A stretch of 7,128 nt of DNA, from positions 1 to 7,128 of the forward strand of contig JACXUQ010000064.1 in NCBI GenBank assembly GCA_014763835.1. Reading direction: 5' to 3'. The position numbers were made by a program, and so were the translations under genes. The notes under the pieces are model-generated. The model saw only the letters and a program-made list of their open reading frames with translations, searched no databases and was not told where the DNA came from. This DNA comes from Thiotrichales bacterium. GTDB lineage: Bacteria; Pseudomonadota; Gammaproteobacteria; Thiomicrospirales; Thiomicrospiraceae. Shown here piece after piece: positions 1-5,723 of the stretch (positions are counted from its first letter, which is position 1; each line of letters begins with the position of its first letter).

Positions 1-416
1 GTTGCAGTCAGGGTCGCCAGTGTGCGGCCGTGGAAGCTGTTTTCCATGACAATAATGGTCGGTACATCAATGCCCTTGCTGTGGCCGTATTTTCTGGCGA
101 TCTTGATAGCCGCTTCGTTGGCTTCTGCACCGGAGTTGCTGAAAAATACGCGGTCCATGCCCGACAGTTCGGCCAGTTTGTCGGCCAGAGCCTGCTGGTT
201 GGCGACATTGTACAGATTCGAGGTGTGAATCAGTTGCTGGCTTTGTGCGCAAATCGCTTCTGCCACGGCAGGATGGGCGTGCCCCAGACTGCACACGGCA
301 ATGCCGCTGACGGCATCCAGATAGCTTTTGCCGTTGGTGTCTTGTAATAAAGCGCCCGCACCTTTTTCAAAGGTTACCGGCAATCTTGCATAAGTCTTCA
401 TCAAATGGTCAGACAT
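1..416 (-). CDS. argD: Acetylornithine aminotransferase, N-terminal part (runs off left edge)
   Basis: This is the first 138 codons of a class III PLP-dependent aminotransferase, read leftwards from ATG at 416-414 and cut by the window edge. ArgD transfers an amino group between N-acetylornithine and 2-oxoglutarate in cytoplasmic arginine synthesis, and often also serves in lysine synthesis. Visible family marks are TFEKGAGALLQDTNGKSYLD near residues 15-34, GIAVCSLGHAHP (38-49), the cofactor phosphate-binding SNSGAEANEAA (93-103) and NSFHGRT (126-132), whose Phe stacks on the PLP ring in the family. The catalytic lysine lies beyond the edge. A Shine-Dalgarno AAGGA (426-430 on the plus strand) sits 9 nt before the ATG and supports this start. 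The gene is preceded by its own promoter and a terminator-like leader. Succinylornithine or other ornithine-type transaminases cannot be fully excluded from the N-terminus, but ArgD is the best fit. Confidence 0.9.
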   Translation of the reverse strand, partial: MSDHLMKTYARLPVTFEKGAGALLQDTNGKSYLDAVSGIAVCSLGHAHPAVAEAICAQSQQLIHTSNLYNVANQQALADKLAELSGMDRVFFSNSGAEANEAAIKIARKYGHSKGIDVPTIIVMENSFHGRTLATLTA

Positions 417-455
417 AACTAAGCATCCTTATCAAATTGAGGGCGTGACGTTATC

Positions 456-531
456 ACAAACAAAAAAGCAACCTTGTTTCAGCGAGCACGACAAAGTGGA
501 GCCGCCGCAGGCCGTCACGAAAAGGTTGCTT
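456..531 (-). terminator. Intrinsic-terminator-like hairpin in the argD leader (attenuator or sRNA end)
   Basis: On the minus strand, AAGCAACCTT (531-522) is followed by a 46-nt G+C-rich loop and its exact complement AAGGTTGCTT (475-466). A T-rich tail TTTTTTGTTT then follows, overlapping the end of the stem. This has the form of a rho-independent terminator, with an unusually long loop, placed between the argD promoter and the argD start. It would end transcripts of roughly 90 nt. Either expression of argD is attenuated here or a short RNA is made. On the plus strand no T-run follows, so it works in one direction only. No cognate leader peptide rich in Arg codons was found. Confidence 0.5.
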
Positions 532-559
532 CTTCAGGGATTAGAAAACCAAAAGAGCA

Positions 560-587
560 ATTCTATCCAAATGTTGTTAAATATCAA
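560..587 (-). promoter_or_regulatory. Sigma70-like promoter for argD leader
   Basis: On the minus strand a -35 box TTGATA (582-587) and a -10 box TAGAAT (560-565) are separated by 16 bp. Each differs from consensus by one base. Transcription should start near 551-554, giving a leader of about 135 nt before the argD ATG. The promoter lies just inside the left end of the MITE-like element at 601, so the element's insertion left it intact. No clear ArgR box is seen around it. Confidence 0.55.
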
Positions 588-600
588 GCTATTTTGCCTT

Positions 601-633
601 GGGAACCTCTGATTGAATCAGATTGAGATTCTG
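601..633 (+). repeat. Left terminal inverted repeat of the MITE-like element
   Basis: This matches the reverse complement of 834-865 apart from one substitution (622 against 844) and one extra A at 626 or its neighbour. It contains a 13-bp near-perfect palindrome CTGATTGAATCAG (609-621). Because of this palindrome, the core is present in both inverted and direct orientation at the two ends. Confidence 0.8.
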
Positions 634-744
634 CGGGACTTAAAGCCTGCGTCTTCTAGGCGTGGCGGGCCGGCCTTAGTCATTCTAAGGTCAAGCGCTA
701 CAACAACGAAGAAGCCGGCTTTAAGCCCCGCCCGAAGGGGCTTA

Positions 745-828
745 GCCAAGTTTGTCATCTCTGCGTTGTGAAGTTTTGTCAGGTCTAGACATGACTGCAA
801 CTTCACGCCTTGACCTGACAAACTTGGC
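745..828. repeat. Nested hairpin inside the MITE-like element
   Basis: GCCAAGTTTGTCA (745-757) is exactly complementary to 816-828. Inside it, GTGAAGTT (768-775) pairs with 799-806, and TGTCAGGTC (777-785) could alternatively pair with 812-820. The segment can thus form a long hairpin or switch between pairings if transcribed. It occupies the right half of the element and carries no open frame that looks like a protein. Confidence 0.6.
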
Positions 829-833
829 GTTGC

Positions 834-865
834 CAGAATCCAACCTGATTCAATCAGAGGTTCCC
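834..865 (-). repeat. Right terminal inverted repeat of the MITE-like element
   Basis: This is the inverted partner of 601-633. Its core CTGATTCAATCAG (845-857) is the same palindrome with the centre base read from the other strand. The sequence to its right (866-1016) has no element-like repeats and forms the ilvE upstream region. Confidence 0.8.
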
Positions 866-1016
866 TGGATATTGTGGGGTTGAGGGGAGCCATGTTGTCG
901 GATTTTGTAGAATTCTAGGTTTTTCAATGAATATTGTCGCTATGGGGATTAATTGCGTTGGGATTTAGGATAAAATAAGCGTTTATTTTTAATTACCTTT
1001 TTGTGGAGTAACTTGA
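866..1016 (+). promoter_or_regulatory. ilvE upstream region with a weak candidate promoter
   Basis: Between the element's right end and ilvE, the only promoter-like feature is an A+T-rich -10 candidate TAAAAT (971-976) without a good -35 box (ATTAAT at 948-953 with 17-bp spacing). It overlaps an A+T-rich dyad, TAAAATAA (971-978) against TTATTTTTA (983-991). The assignment is weak. No branched-chain leader peptide or attenuator is visible. The Shine-Dalgarno site of ilvE, GGAG, is at 1005-1008. Confidence 0.3.
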
Positions 1017-1943
1017 ATGCAAGCGATGGCGGATAGAGACGGTCTCATTTGGTTGGACGGTGAAATGGTCCCTTGGCGTGAGGCGAAAGTGCATGTTTTA
1101 ACTCATACATTGCATTACGGTATGGGCGTGTTTGAGGGCGTGCGCGCTTATCAGGCCGAGCAGGGCACGTCGATTTTCCGTCTGGATGCGCATACCGACC
1201 GCTTGTTCAACTCCGCAAAAATCATGAACATGAAAATGCCGTTCGACAAAGCGACGCTGAATGAAGCGCAGCGTGCGGCGGTACGTGAAAATAATCTGAA
1301 ATCGGCTTATATCCGCCCGATGGCATTCTATGGCGCGGAAGGCATGGGCTTGCGTGCCGACAACCTCAAAGTACATATTATTGTCGCAGCCTGGGAATGG
1401 GGCGCGTACATGGGTGAAGAGAACCTGACCAAGGGGATCAAAATCGCCACCTCGTCTTACACGCGTCACCATGTTAACGTCACCATGACCAAAGCCAAGT
1501 CTAACGGCGCCTACATGAACTCGATGCTGGCATTGCAGGAAGCGATCAGCCACGGTTGCCACGAAGCGTTGTTGCTGGATACCGAAGGCTATGTTTCCGA
1601 AGGTTCGGGCGAGAACTTCTTTATGGTACGCGACGGGGTGTTGTATACGCCGGAACTGACCTCGTGTCTGGATGGGATTACCCGTAAAACCATTATGATG
1701 CTGGCGCGCGAGCTGGGTATCGAAGTGGTTGAGAAACGCATTACGCGTGACGAAGTCTATATCGCGGATGAGGCATTCTTTACCGGTACGGCGGCAGAAG
1801 TCACGCCGATCCGTGAATTGGATAACCGTCCGATTGGTGCAGGCTCTCGCGGTCCGATTACCGAGAAATTGCAAAGCCTGTATTTTGATGTGGTGCACGG
1901 CCGTTCAGCGAAGCATTTGAACTGGTTGACCACCGTTGCTTAA
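1017..1943 (+). CDS. ilvE: Branched-chain amino acid aminotransferase
   Basis: This is a 308-residue class IV PLP aminotransferase of the usual IlvE length. It interconverts valine, leucine and isoleucine with their 2-oxo acids, using glutamate/2-oxoglutarate, in the cytoplasm. The N-terminus has DGLIWLDGEMVPW (8-20) and HTLHYGMGVFEGVRAY (30-45). The expected PLP-binding lysine is Lys161 in TKAKSNGAYMNS, the class IV signature is EGSGENFF (195-202), and FFTGTAAEVTPI (254-265) is the conserved cofactor-phosphate loop. ATG at 1017 has GGAG 8 nt upstream. A second in-frame ATG at 1026 would give the common family start MADRDG but sits 17 nt from that GGAG, so the first is preferred narrowly. A gap of only 24 bp separates it from the zinc-binding gene, so the two are probably co-transcribed. 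No oddities in the active site. Confidence 0.96.
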   Translation: MQAMADRDGLIWLDGEMVPWREAKVHVLTHTLHYGMGVFEGVRAYQAEQGTSIFRLDAHTDRLFNSAKIMNMKMPFDKATLNEAQRAAVRENNLKSAYIRPMAFYGAEGMGLRADNLKVHIIVAAWEWGAYMGEENLTKGIKIATSSYTRHHVNVTMTKAKSNGAYMNSMLALQEAISHGCHEALLLDTEGYVSEGSGENFFMVRDGVLYTPELTSCLDGITRKTIMMLARELGIEVVEKRITRDEVYIADEAFFTGTAAEVTPIRELDNRPIGAGSRGPITEKLQSLYFDVVHGRSAKHLNWLTTVA

Positions 1944-1967
1944 GTCAAACAATAAAGGAGTAGCGAG

Positions 1968-2177
1968 ATGAGCCAAAACAATAAGACGAACTCAAAGCGC
2001 CATTATGAAGTGACTTATAAAGATCTGCCGCTGCATTGCCCCACGCCCGATATGAGCGTGTGGAACTCGCATCCGCGCGTTTATCTGCCGATTGAGGAAA
2101 CCGGTAAGGCCAAGTGCCCGTATTGCGGTGCGGAATATACACTGATTGGCTGGGATCCGGATCACAGTGCGCACTAA
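1968..2177 (+). CDS. Small zinc-binding protein, zf-CHCC (NDUFS6-like) family
   Basis: This encodes a 69-residue protein with the pattern Cys24-X10-His35-X14-Cys50-X2-Cys53, embedded in HCPTPDMSVWNSHPRVYLPI and KCPYCGAEYTL. It fits the zf-CHCC family, which includes the mitochondrial complex I subunit NDUFS6. The bacterial members' function is not settled. Genes of this family are often found next to ilvE in gammaproteobacteria, as here. The start is firm: AAAGGAG (1954-1960) lies 7 nt before the ATG. It is the second gene of the ilvE pair and is followed by a hairpin and then the bidirectional terminator at 2226. The short Asn/Lys-rich N-terminus (SQNNKTNSKRH) looks disordered. Confidence 0.88.
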   Translation: MSQNNKTNSKRHYEVTYKDLPLHCPTPDMSVWNSHPRVYLPIEETGKAKCPYCGAEYTLIGWDPDHSAH

Positions 2178-2198
2178 GTTTTGAATTGAGCAGGCTTT

Positions 2199-2314
2199 AC
2201 CCGGCCTGTTCAGTTTGAAAAATGCAAAAAAGCCGCCGAAGGAATGGTTCTTTCGGCGGCTTTTTTATTGGGTTGGCGTTGCGTTTTGGCTTTTTAAAAC
2301 CGAACAGGCCGGGT
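2199..2314. repeat. Long inverted repeat enclosing the terminator
   Basis: ACCCGGCCTGTTC (2199-2211) is exactly complementary to 2302-2314. The pairing continues inwards to 2222/2291 with two mismatches (22 of 24 positions). The terminator hairpin lies inside. The left arm can alternatively form a local hairpin with GAGCAGGC (2188-2195), which pairs with 2204-2211. It may be an extension of the convergent terminator or the remains of a small palindromic element. No open frame is present in 2178-2334. Confidence 0.65.
2226..2266. terminator. Strong bidirectional intrinsic terminator
   Basis: An A-run plus GCCGCCGAA (2226-2240) pairs without mismatch with TTCGGCGGC plus a T-run (2252-2266), giving a 15-bp stem and an 11-nt loop. 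T-runs follow the stem on both strands. It ends the plus-strand ilvE/zinc-protein transcript 49 bp after the stop and also the converging minus-strand phosphatase-msbA-acyltransferase transcript about 70 bp past its stop. Confidence 0.92.
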
Positions 2315-2334
2315 GGTTGGATGACTAGACGTTT

Positions 2335-2369
2335 TTAAGGAACCTCTGATTCAATCAGAGGTTCCTTAA
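2335..2369. repeat. Solo palindrome: collapsed copy of the MITE-like element ends
   Basis: A perfect palindrome with 17-bp arms around a central C (2352). Its inner 27 bp read GGAACCTCTGATT, C, AATCAGAGGTTCC. These are the two outer ends of the 601-865 element fused at their shared 13-bp core (2346-2358). TTAA borders it on both sides (2335-2338 and 2366-2369), consistent with a 4-bp target duplication, although TTAA is itself palindromic. It overlaps the 3' end and stop codon of the acyltransferase gene. Confidence 0.8.
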
Positions 2370-3312
2370 GATCCCAGCGGTTATGCACCCAGAGATACTG
2401 TTCCGGCGCTTTACGGATGGCGTCCTCGTAGAGATGATGTAAACGCAGCGTATCAGCGGCGTCATCGCCGCTCGGGAAGTCTTGCAGCGCCGCTAAAAAC
2501 TCGACTTCGTAATGCACGCCGTTGGCATTTTCTATGCGTCGGGTAAAGGTTGGCACGACCGCGCAGCCGGTCAGTTTGGCGATTTTGGAGGTCGCCGGAT
2601 TGCTTTTGGCGGGATGCCCGAAAAACGGTACTTCGACATGGCCTTTAGCACGATAACGCTGGTCTGGCAGAAAAGTCATGCTGTTGCCGGCACGCAATAC
2701 CTTGAGCATCTGGCGGGTATTGGCGTTGGATACCGGTTCCACCTGTTCGCCATTGTCGAAACGGATGGAGCGCCCCTTGGCAATCAGATAGTCCATGAGC
2801 GGATTGTCGTGCGGGCGGTAAACCGCGTGGTAATTGGTCAGAAAAGAGACAAACAGGCCGGTGAGCTCCAGCGTGGTGAAGTGTGGCGCCAGAATCAGCA
2901 CGCCTTTGTCTTGCTGTTGTGCAGCACGCAGATGTTCTTCGCCTTTGAAGGTGACTATCTTGCGTTCAAACGCGGTGCCGTGGTGTTTTTTATGGTCGCC
3001 CCACCAGACCATGGCCATTTCCATCAGGCCGATGCCGAGTGAGCCAAAATGCTCTTCAAGAATGGATTGGCGTTCTGCTGCGGTTTTTTCAGGAAAGGCG
3101 AGGTCAATGCTTGCTTTGGCGAGGCGGCGGCGTTTGCCGGCAAGCAGGTGCATGAGTTTTCCGAGCCCTTTGCCGATGGCAAATTTAAAGCGATAAGGCA
3201 CAAAAGCCAGCAGGCGTAACAGCCCCAGTCCCAGCCAGATGCCCCAGAAACGCGGACAAAGGAAGCGCCATTGAAACGGCGTGGCCTGTTTTGTATGAGA
3301 TGCACTGCTCAT
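2335..3312 (-). CDS. Lipid A biosynthesis acyltransferase, LpxL/HtrB family
   Basis: This encodes 325 residues of the lysophospholipid acyltransferase-like family that adds secondary fatty acids to Kdo2-lipid A at the inner membrane. There is an N-terminal hydrophobic anchor at about residues 23-40. The catalytic H-X4-E motif is His144/Glu149 (APHFTTLELTG), followed by VYRPHDNPLMDYLI (164-177), FLPDQRYRAKGHVEVPFFG (214-232) and APEQYLWVHNRWD (302-314). The order and wording match LpxL more than LpxM, but which acyl chain or position is used cannot be told, so no symbol is given. Its ATG overlaps the msbA stop (ATGA, 3309-3312), indicating translational coupling. After the conserved HNRWD the last ten or so residues (KEPLIESEVP) and the TAA are encoded by the solo mobile-element palindrome, an acquired tail. 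It is the last gene of the operon. Confidence 0.92.
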   Translation of the reverse strand: MSSASHTKQATPFQWRFLCPRFWGIWLGLGLLRLLAFVPYRFKFAIGKGLGKLMHLLAGKRRRLAKASIDLAFPEKTAAERQSILEEHFGSLGIGLMEMAMVWWGDHKKHHGTAFERKIVTFKGEEHLRAAQQQDKGVLILAPHFTTLELTGLFVSFLTNYHAVYRPHDNPLMDYLIAKGRSIRFDNGEQVEPVSNANTRQMLKVLRAGNSMTFLPDQRYRAKGHVEVPFFGHPAKSNPATSKIAKLTGCAVVPTFTRRIENANGVHYEVEFLAALQDFPSGDDAADTLRLHHLYEDAIRKAPEQYLWVHNRWDLKEPLIESEVP

Positions 3313-5048
3313 GCCAAAGCCTCACCGTTTTGATAAAGGCGCGCGTAAATGCCGTTTTGCGTCAGCAGGGTTTGGTGATTGCCGATTTCCGCGAGTCTGC
3401 CGTGTTCCATCACCACAATCTGGTCGGCGCTTTCAATGGTGCTCAAGCGGTGGGCGATGATAATCACGGTGCGGTCGCGGCGCAACGTGTCCATGGCCTG
3501 CTGAATCATCTGCTCGCTCTGGTTGTCGAGTGCCGAGGTGGCTTCGTCCATAATCAGGATCGGCGCATTTTTGAGAAAGGCGCGGGCGATGGCGATACGT
3601 TGACGCTGTCCGCCGGACAGGCTTGCGCCCTGGTCGCCCACCACGGTATTTAAACCTTGCGGCAGTTTTTCGATGAACTCCCAGGCGTGCGCCGCTTTGG
3701 CGGCGGCGATAATGGCGGCTTCGTCGAATTCGTCGTGGCCGTAGGCGATATTGGCCGCCAGGGTGTCGTTGAAGAGCACCACGTTCTGGCTGACGTAGGC
3801 GATCTGGTCGCGCAAATTATGCAGTTCGATGTCGTTGAGCGGTGTGTCGTCGATCCAAATTTGTCCAGATTGTGGTTGGTAAAAGCGGGTGATGAGGTTG
3901 GCCAGGGTGGTTTTGCCGCTGCCCGATTGGCCGACCAATGCGGTGGTCTCTTTGGCAGGGAGGGTCAGGTTGAACTCCTGCAAAGCGGGCTGGTCGCTGC
4001 CGGCGTAGCGGAAGCTGACGTTTTCGAAACGGATCTGACCCTGCACGCCCGACAGTTTCAGTGTGCCGGTGTTTGGTTCGTCCGGTTGATCCAGCAGTTC
4101 AAAGATGCTTTCGGCTGCGGCCATGCCTTTCTGGATCACCACATTGATATTGGTGAGACGGCGAATCGGTTCGAAAATCATCGCCATGGCAGTGATAAAG
4201 GCGATGAACTCACCCGGGGTGAAGAGGTCTTGTGCCGACATGACCGAGGCGGCATAGAGCACGCCGGCCAGCGCAATCGCGGCGAGCATCTGCACCATCG
4301 GCACATTGGCGGCGGAAACCTTGACCACGTCCATGGTGTGCTTTCTGAGGTTTTCGGCGGTGGCGTGGAACCTGGCCTGTTCATAATGCTCGGCGCCGTA
4401 GATTTTGATTTCCTTATGACCGTTCAAGCTCTCTTCCAGACGCTGGGTGAGCTCGCCCATGGTGTTCTGCATCGCCTTGCTCGACTGGCGCATCAGGCGG
4501 CTGGCGCGGTCGATAATAAAGGCGATGACCGGGCCGATAATCAGCATCAGCAGGGTCAGCTGCCAGGAGGTGTAGAGCAGAAAACCGATCAGGCCGAGGA
4601 CAATCAGGGTGTCGCGGATAATGATAATCCACGCCTGGCTCAGTGAGGCGCCGACCTGGGGCACGTCGTAGGTGATTTTGGAGAGCAGTTTGCCGGTGGT
4701 GTAGTCGTGATGGGTCTGTTGCGGCAGGCTGTTGATTTTGGCGAACATCTGCGCGCGGATATCCAGAATGGCTTTGTGCGCCACCCACTCACTGGCGACT
4801 TTGCTGGCATATTCCGCCAGGCCTTTGACCACAAAGACGAGCATAATCAGCAGCGGAATGGTGGCAATCGAATCCGGATTCTTGGCGATGAGGCTGTCGT
4901 CCACCAGCGGCTTGAGCAGCGCTGGCATCAAGGGTTCCATGGCGGCAGCAATAACCAGCGCCACGAGGGTGATCGCCACCACTTTCCAGTAGGGCTTGAT
5001 GTAGTTCAGCAGGCGTTTGTAGAGATGGAGCGTGTGTTTGTCGAGCAT
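3309..5048 (-). CDS. msbA: Lipid A export ATP-binding/permease protein MsbA
   Basis: A 579-residue half-size ABC exporter, close to the 582 of the E. coli protein. As a homodimer it flips core-lipid A across the inner membrane using ATP. The transmembrane domain spans about residues 20-310. The ATPase domain follows, with Walker A GQSGSGKT (373-380), Q-loop Gln421, signature LSGGQ (477-481), Walker B ILIMDE (497-502) and switch His533 (IIAHRLST). All catalytic residues are present. The ATG at 5048-5046 lies 12 bp after the phosphatase stop with only a weak GTGAG ribosome site. The stop overlaps the next gene's start by four bases. In many relatives msbA is followed by lpxK; here the acyltransferase follows, and no lpxK is in the window. 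A general lipid/drug exporter is possible, but length and context favour MsbA. Confidence 0.93.
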   Translation of the reverse strand: MLDKHTLHLYKRLLNYIKPYWKVVAITLVALVIAAAMEPLMPALLKPLVDDSLIAKNPDSIATIPLLIMLVFVVKGLAEYASKVASEWVAHKAILDIRAQMFAKINSLPQQTHHDYTTGKLLSKITYDVPQVGASLSQAWIIIIRDTLIVLGLIGFLLYTSWQLTLLMLIIGPVIAFIIDRASRLMRQSSKAMQNTMGELTQRLEESLNGHKEIKIYGAEHYEQARFHATAENLRKHTMDVVKVSAANVPMVQMLAAIALAGVLYAASVMSAQDLFTPGEFIAFITAMAMIFEPIRRLTNINVVIQKGMAAAESIFELLDQPDEPNTGTLKLSGVQGQIRFENVSFRYAGSDQPALQEFNLTLPAKETTALVGQSGSGKTTLANLITRFYQPQSGQIWIDDTPLNDIELHNLRDQIAYVSQNVVLFNDTLAANIAYGHDEFDEAAIIAAAKAAHAWEFIEKLPQGLNTVVGDQGASLSGGQRQRIAIARAFLKNAPILIMDEATSALDNQSEQMIQQAMDTLRRDRTVIIIAHRLSTIESADQIVVMEHGRLAEIGNHQTLLTQNGIYARLYQNGEALA

Positions 5049-5060
5049 CGCTTACTCACT

Positions 5061-5723
5061 TTACTCTCTGTGCAGAATTTTATTGACGACGATATTGGCC
5101 CAGCCGGCACTGTGGAACTGGCAGTTGAGTGTCGGTTTGTCGTAATGGTGTTGCAGCCAGTCGAGAAATTCCGTTTCCGGATGTTCGGCGCGATAGGCCA
5201 GATAGCTGTCGAAAAAGAAGTCGAGTTTGCCGGTATCTGCCCAGCGGAAGTGGCCGTATTTCATGCTCAGTTGCTTGAGCGCTTCTTCCATCGGTTTGTG
5301 CTCGATAAACAATTCGTAAAACACGCTCATCAGTCCGGCGCGGTCGGCACCGGACTTGCAGTGGATCAGAATCGGGTATTCGGCGGTTTCCAGAATGCGT
5401 TTGGCTTCGAGAATGTCGTCGGCATCCGGCAGGGAACGCGATGACATCGGGTGGTTGATCAGGGTGATGCCGTAGCGCTCGCAGGCTTCTTTTTCCAGCA
5501 GATATTGCCCGCTCTTGTCCGTGCGGCGCAGGCTGATAATGGTTTTTACGCCGTATTTGTGATGCAGCTTTTTGATAAACGTCGGTGACGGATGGTTGCT
5601 GCGAAATGCTTTGGGCGACAAGCGGTAGAAGTTGCGGTAAACGGCACGCAGAATCTCATGGTCAATCAGCCATGCCTGCAAGTGCGCTTTAAATCGTCCC
5701 CATTTGGTTTGCAGCTTTTCCAT
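5061..5723 (-). CDS. Dual-specificity/tyrosine-phosphatase-like protein
   Basis: This encodes a 220-residue soluble protein with the cysteine phosphatase loop HCKSGADRAG (121-130), so nucleophile Cys122 and Arg128 in the Cys-X5-Arg motif. Upstream are NFYRLSPKAFRSNHPSP (31-47) and GVKTIISLRR (58-67), the usual entry strand of bacterial dual-specificity phosphatases. PMSSRSLPDADD (92-103) likely carries the general acid aspartate. No signal peptide or membrane segment is seen, so it acts in the cytoplasm or at the inner face of the membrane. The substrate is unknown. Relatives include protein phosphatases and lipid phosphatases of the PTPMT1 type that remove phosphate from phosphatidylglycerophosphate. 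Being first in an operon with msbA and an LpxL-type acyltransferase hints at a lipid or LPS-related substrate (inference). ATG at 5723-5721 has only a poor ribosome site. The C-terminal part (195-220) has no recognised motif. Confidence 0.85.
   Translation of the reverse strand: MEKLQTKWGRFKAHLQAWLIDHEILRAVYRNFYRLSPKAFRSNHPSPTFIKKLHHKYGVKTIISLRRTDKSGQYLLEKEACERYGITLINHPMSSRSLPDADDILEAKRILETAEYPILIHCKSGADRAGLMSVFYELFIEHKPMEEALKQLSMKYGHFRWADTGKLDFFFDSYLAYRAEHPETEFLDWLQHHYDKPTLNCQFHSAGWANIVVNKILHRE

Larger units (their letters stand above)
601..865. mobile_element. MITE-like non-autonomous element, 265 bp
   Basis: The stretch begins with GGGAACCTCTGATTGAATCA and ends with the reverse complement of the same sequence. 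The terminal inverted repeats are 33 nt (601-633) and 32 nt (834-865), with one mismatch and one single-base indel. The interior carries no transposase and no convincing gene, only inverted repeats: 672-679/685-692, 639-647/717-725, 722-729/737-744 and 745-757/816-828. If the element proper starts at GGAACC, the flanking four bases are CTTG and CTGG, an imperfect target duplication at best. Size, ends and lack of coding fit a MITE mobilised by an IS whose transposase is elsewhere. The end sequence also occurs as a solo palindrome at 2335-2369. An IS5-type source is possible but I cannot name the family. Confidence 0.75.

Noticed and set aside
441..519. Leader peptide beginning with GTG inside the argD leader
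   Set aside because: A frame starting GTG ACG GCC can be read to a TGA ahead of argD, but it lacks a ribosome site and contains no Arg run, so there is no support for translation-based attenuation.
618..893. 91-codon open frame on the minus strand across the MITE-like element
   Set aside because: It starts outside the element, runs through its inverted repeats and hairpins, has no ribosome site worth noting and no recognisable domain. It is best read as chance coding of repeat DNA.
1098..1898. 266-codon minus-strand open frame opposite ilvE
   Set aside because: Fully antisense to a complete ilvE, with no domain and His/Arg/Phe-rich composition typical of a shadow frame.
2335..2369. Solo palindrome as an intrinsic terminator
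   Set aside because: No T-run follows the stem on either strand. The real terminator is at 2226-2266, and the match to the element ends explains the palindrome better.
3657..5444. Long plus-strand open frames (329 and 245 codons) opposite msbA and the phosphatase
   Set aside because: They lie antisense to genes with complete family motifs; composition is His/Gly/Val-rich, as expected of the complement of a real coding frame.
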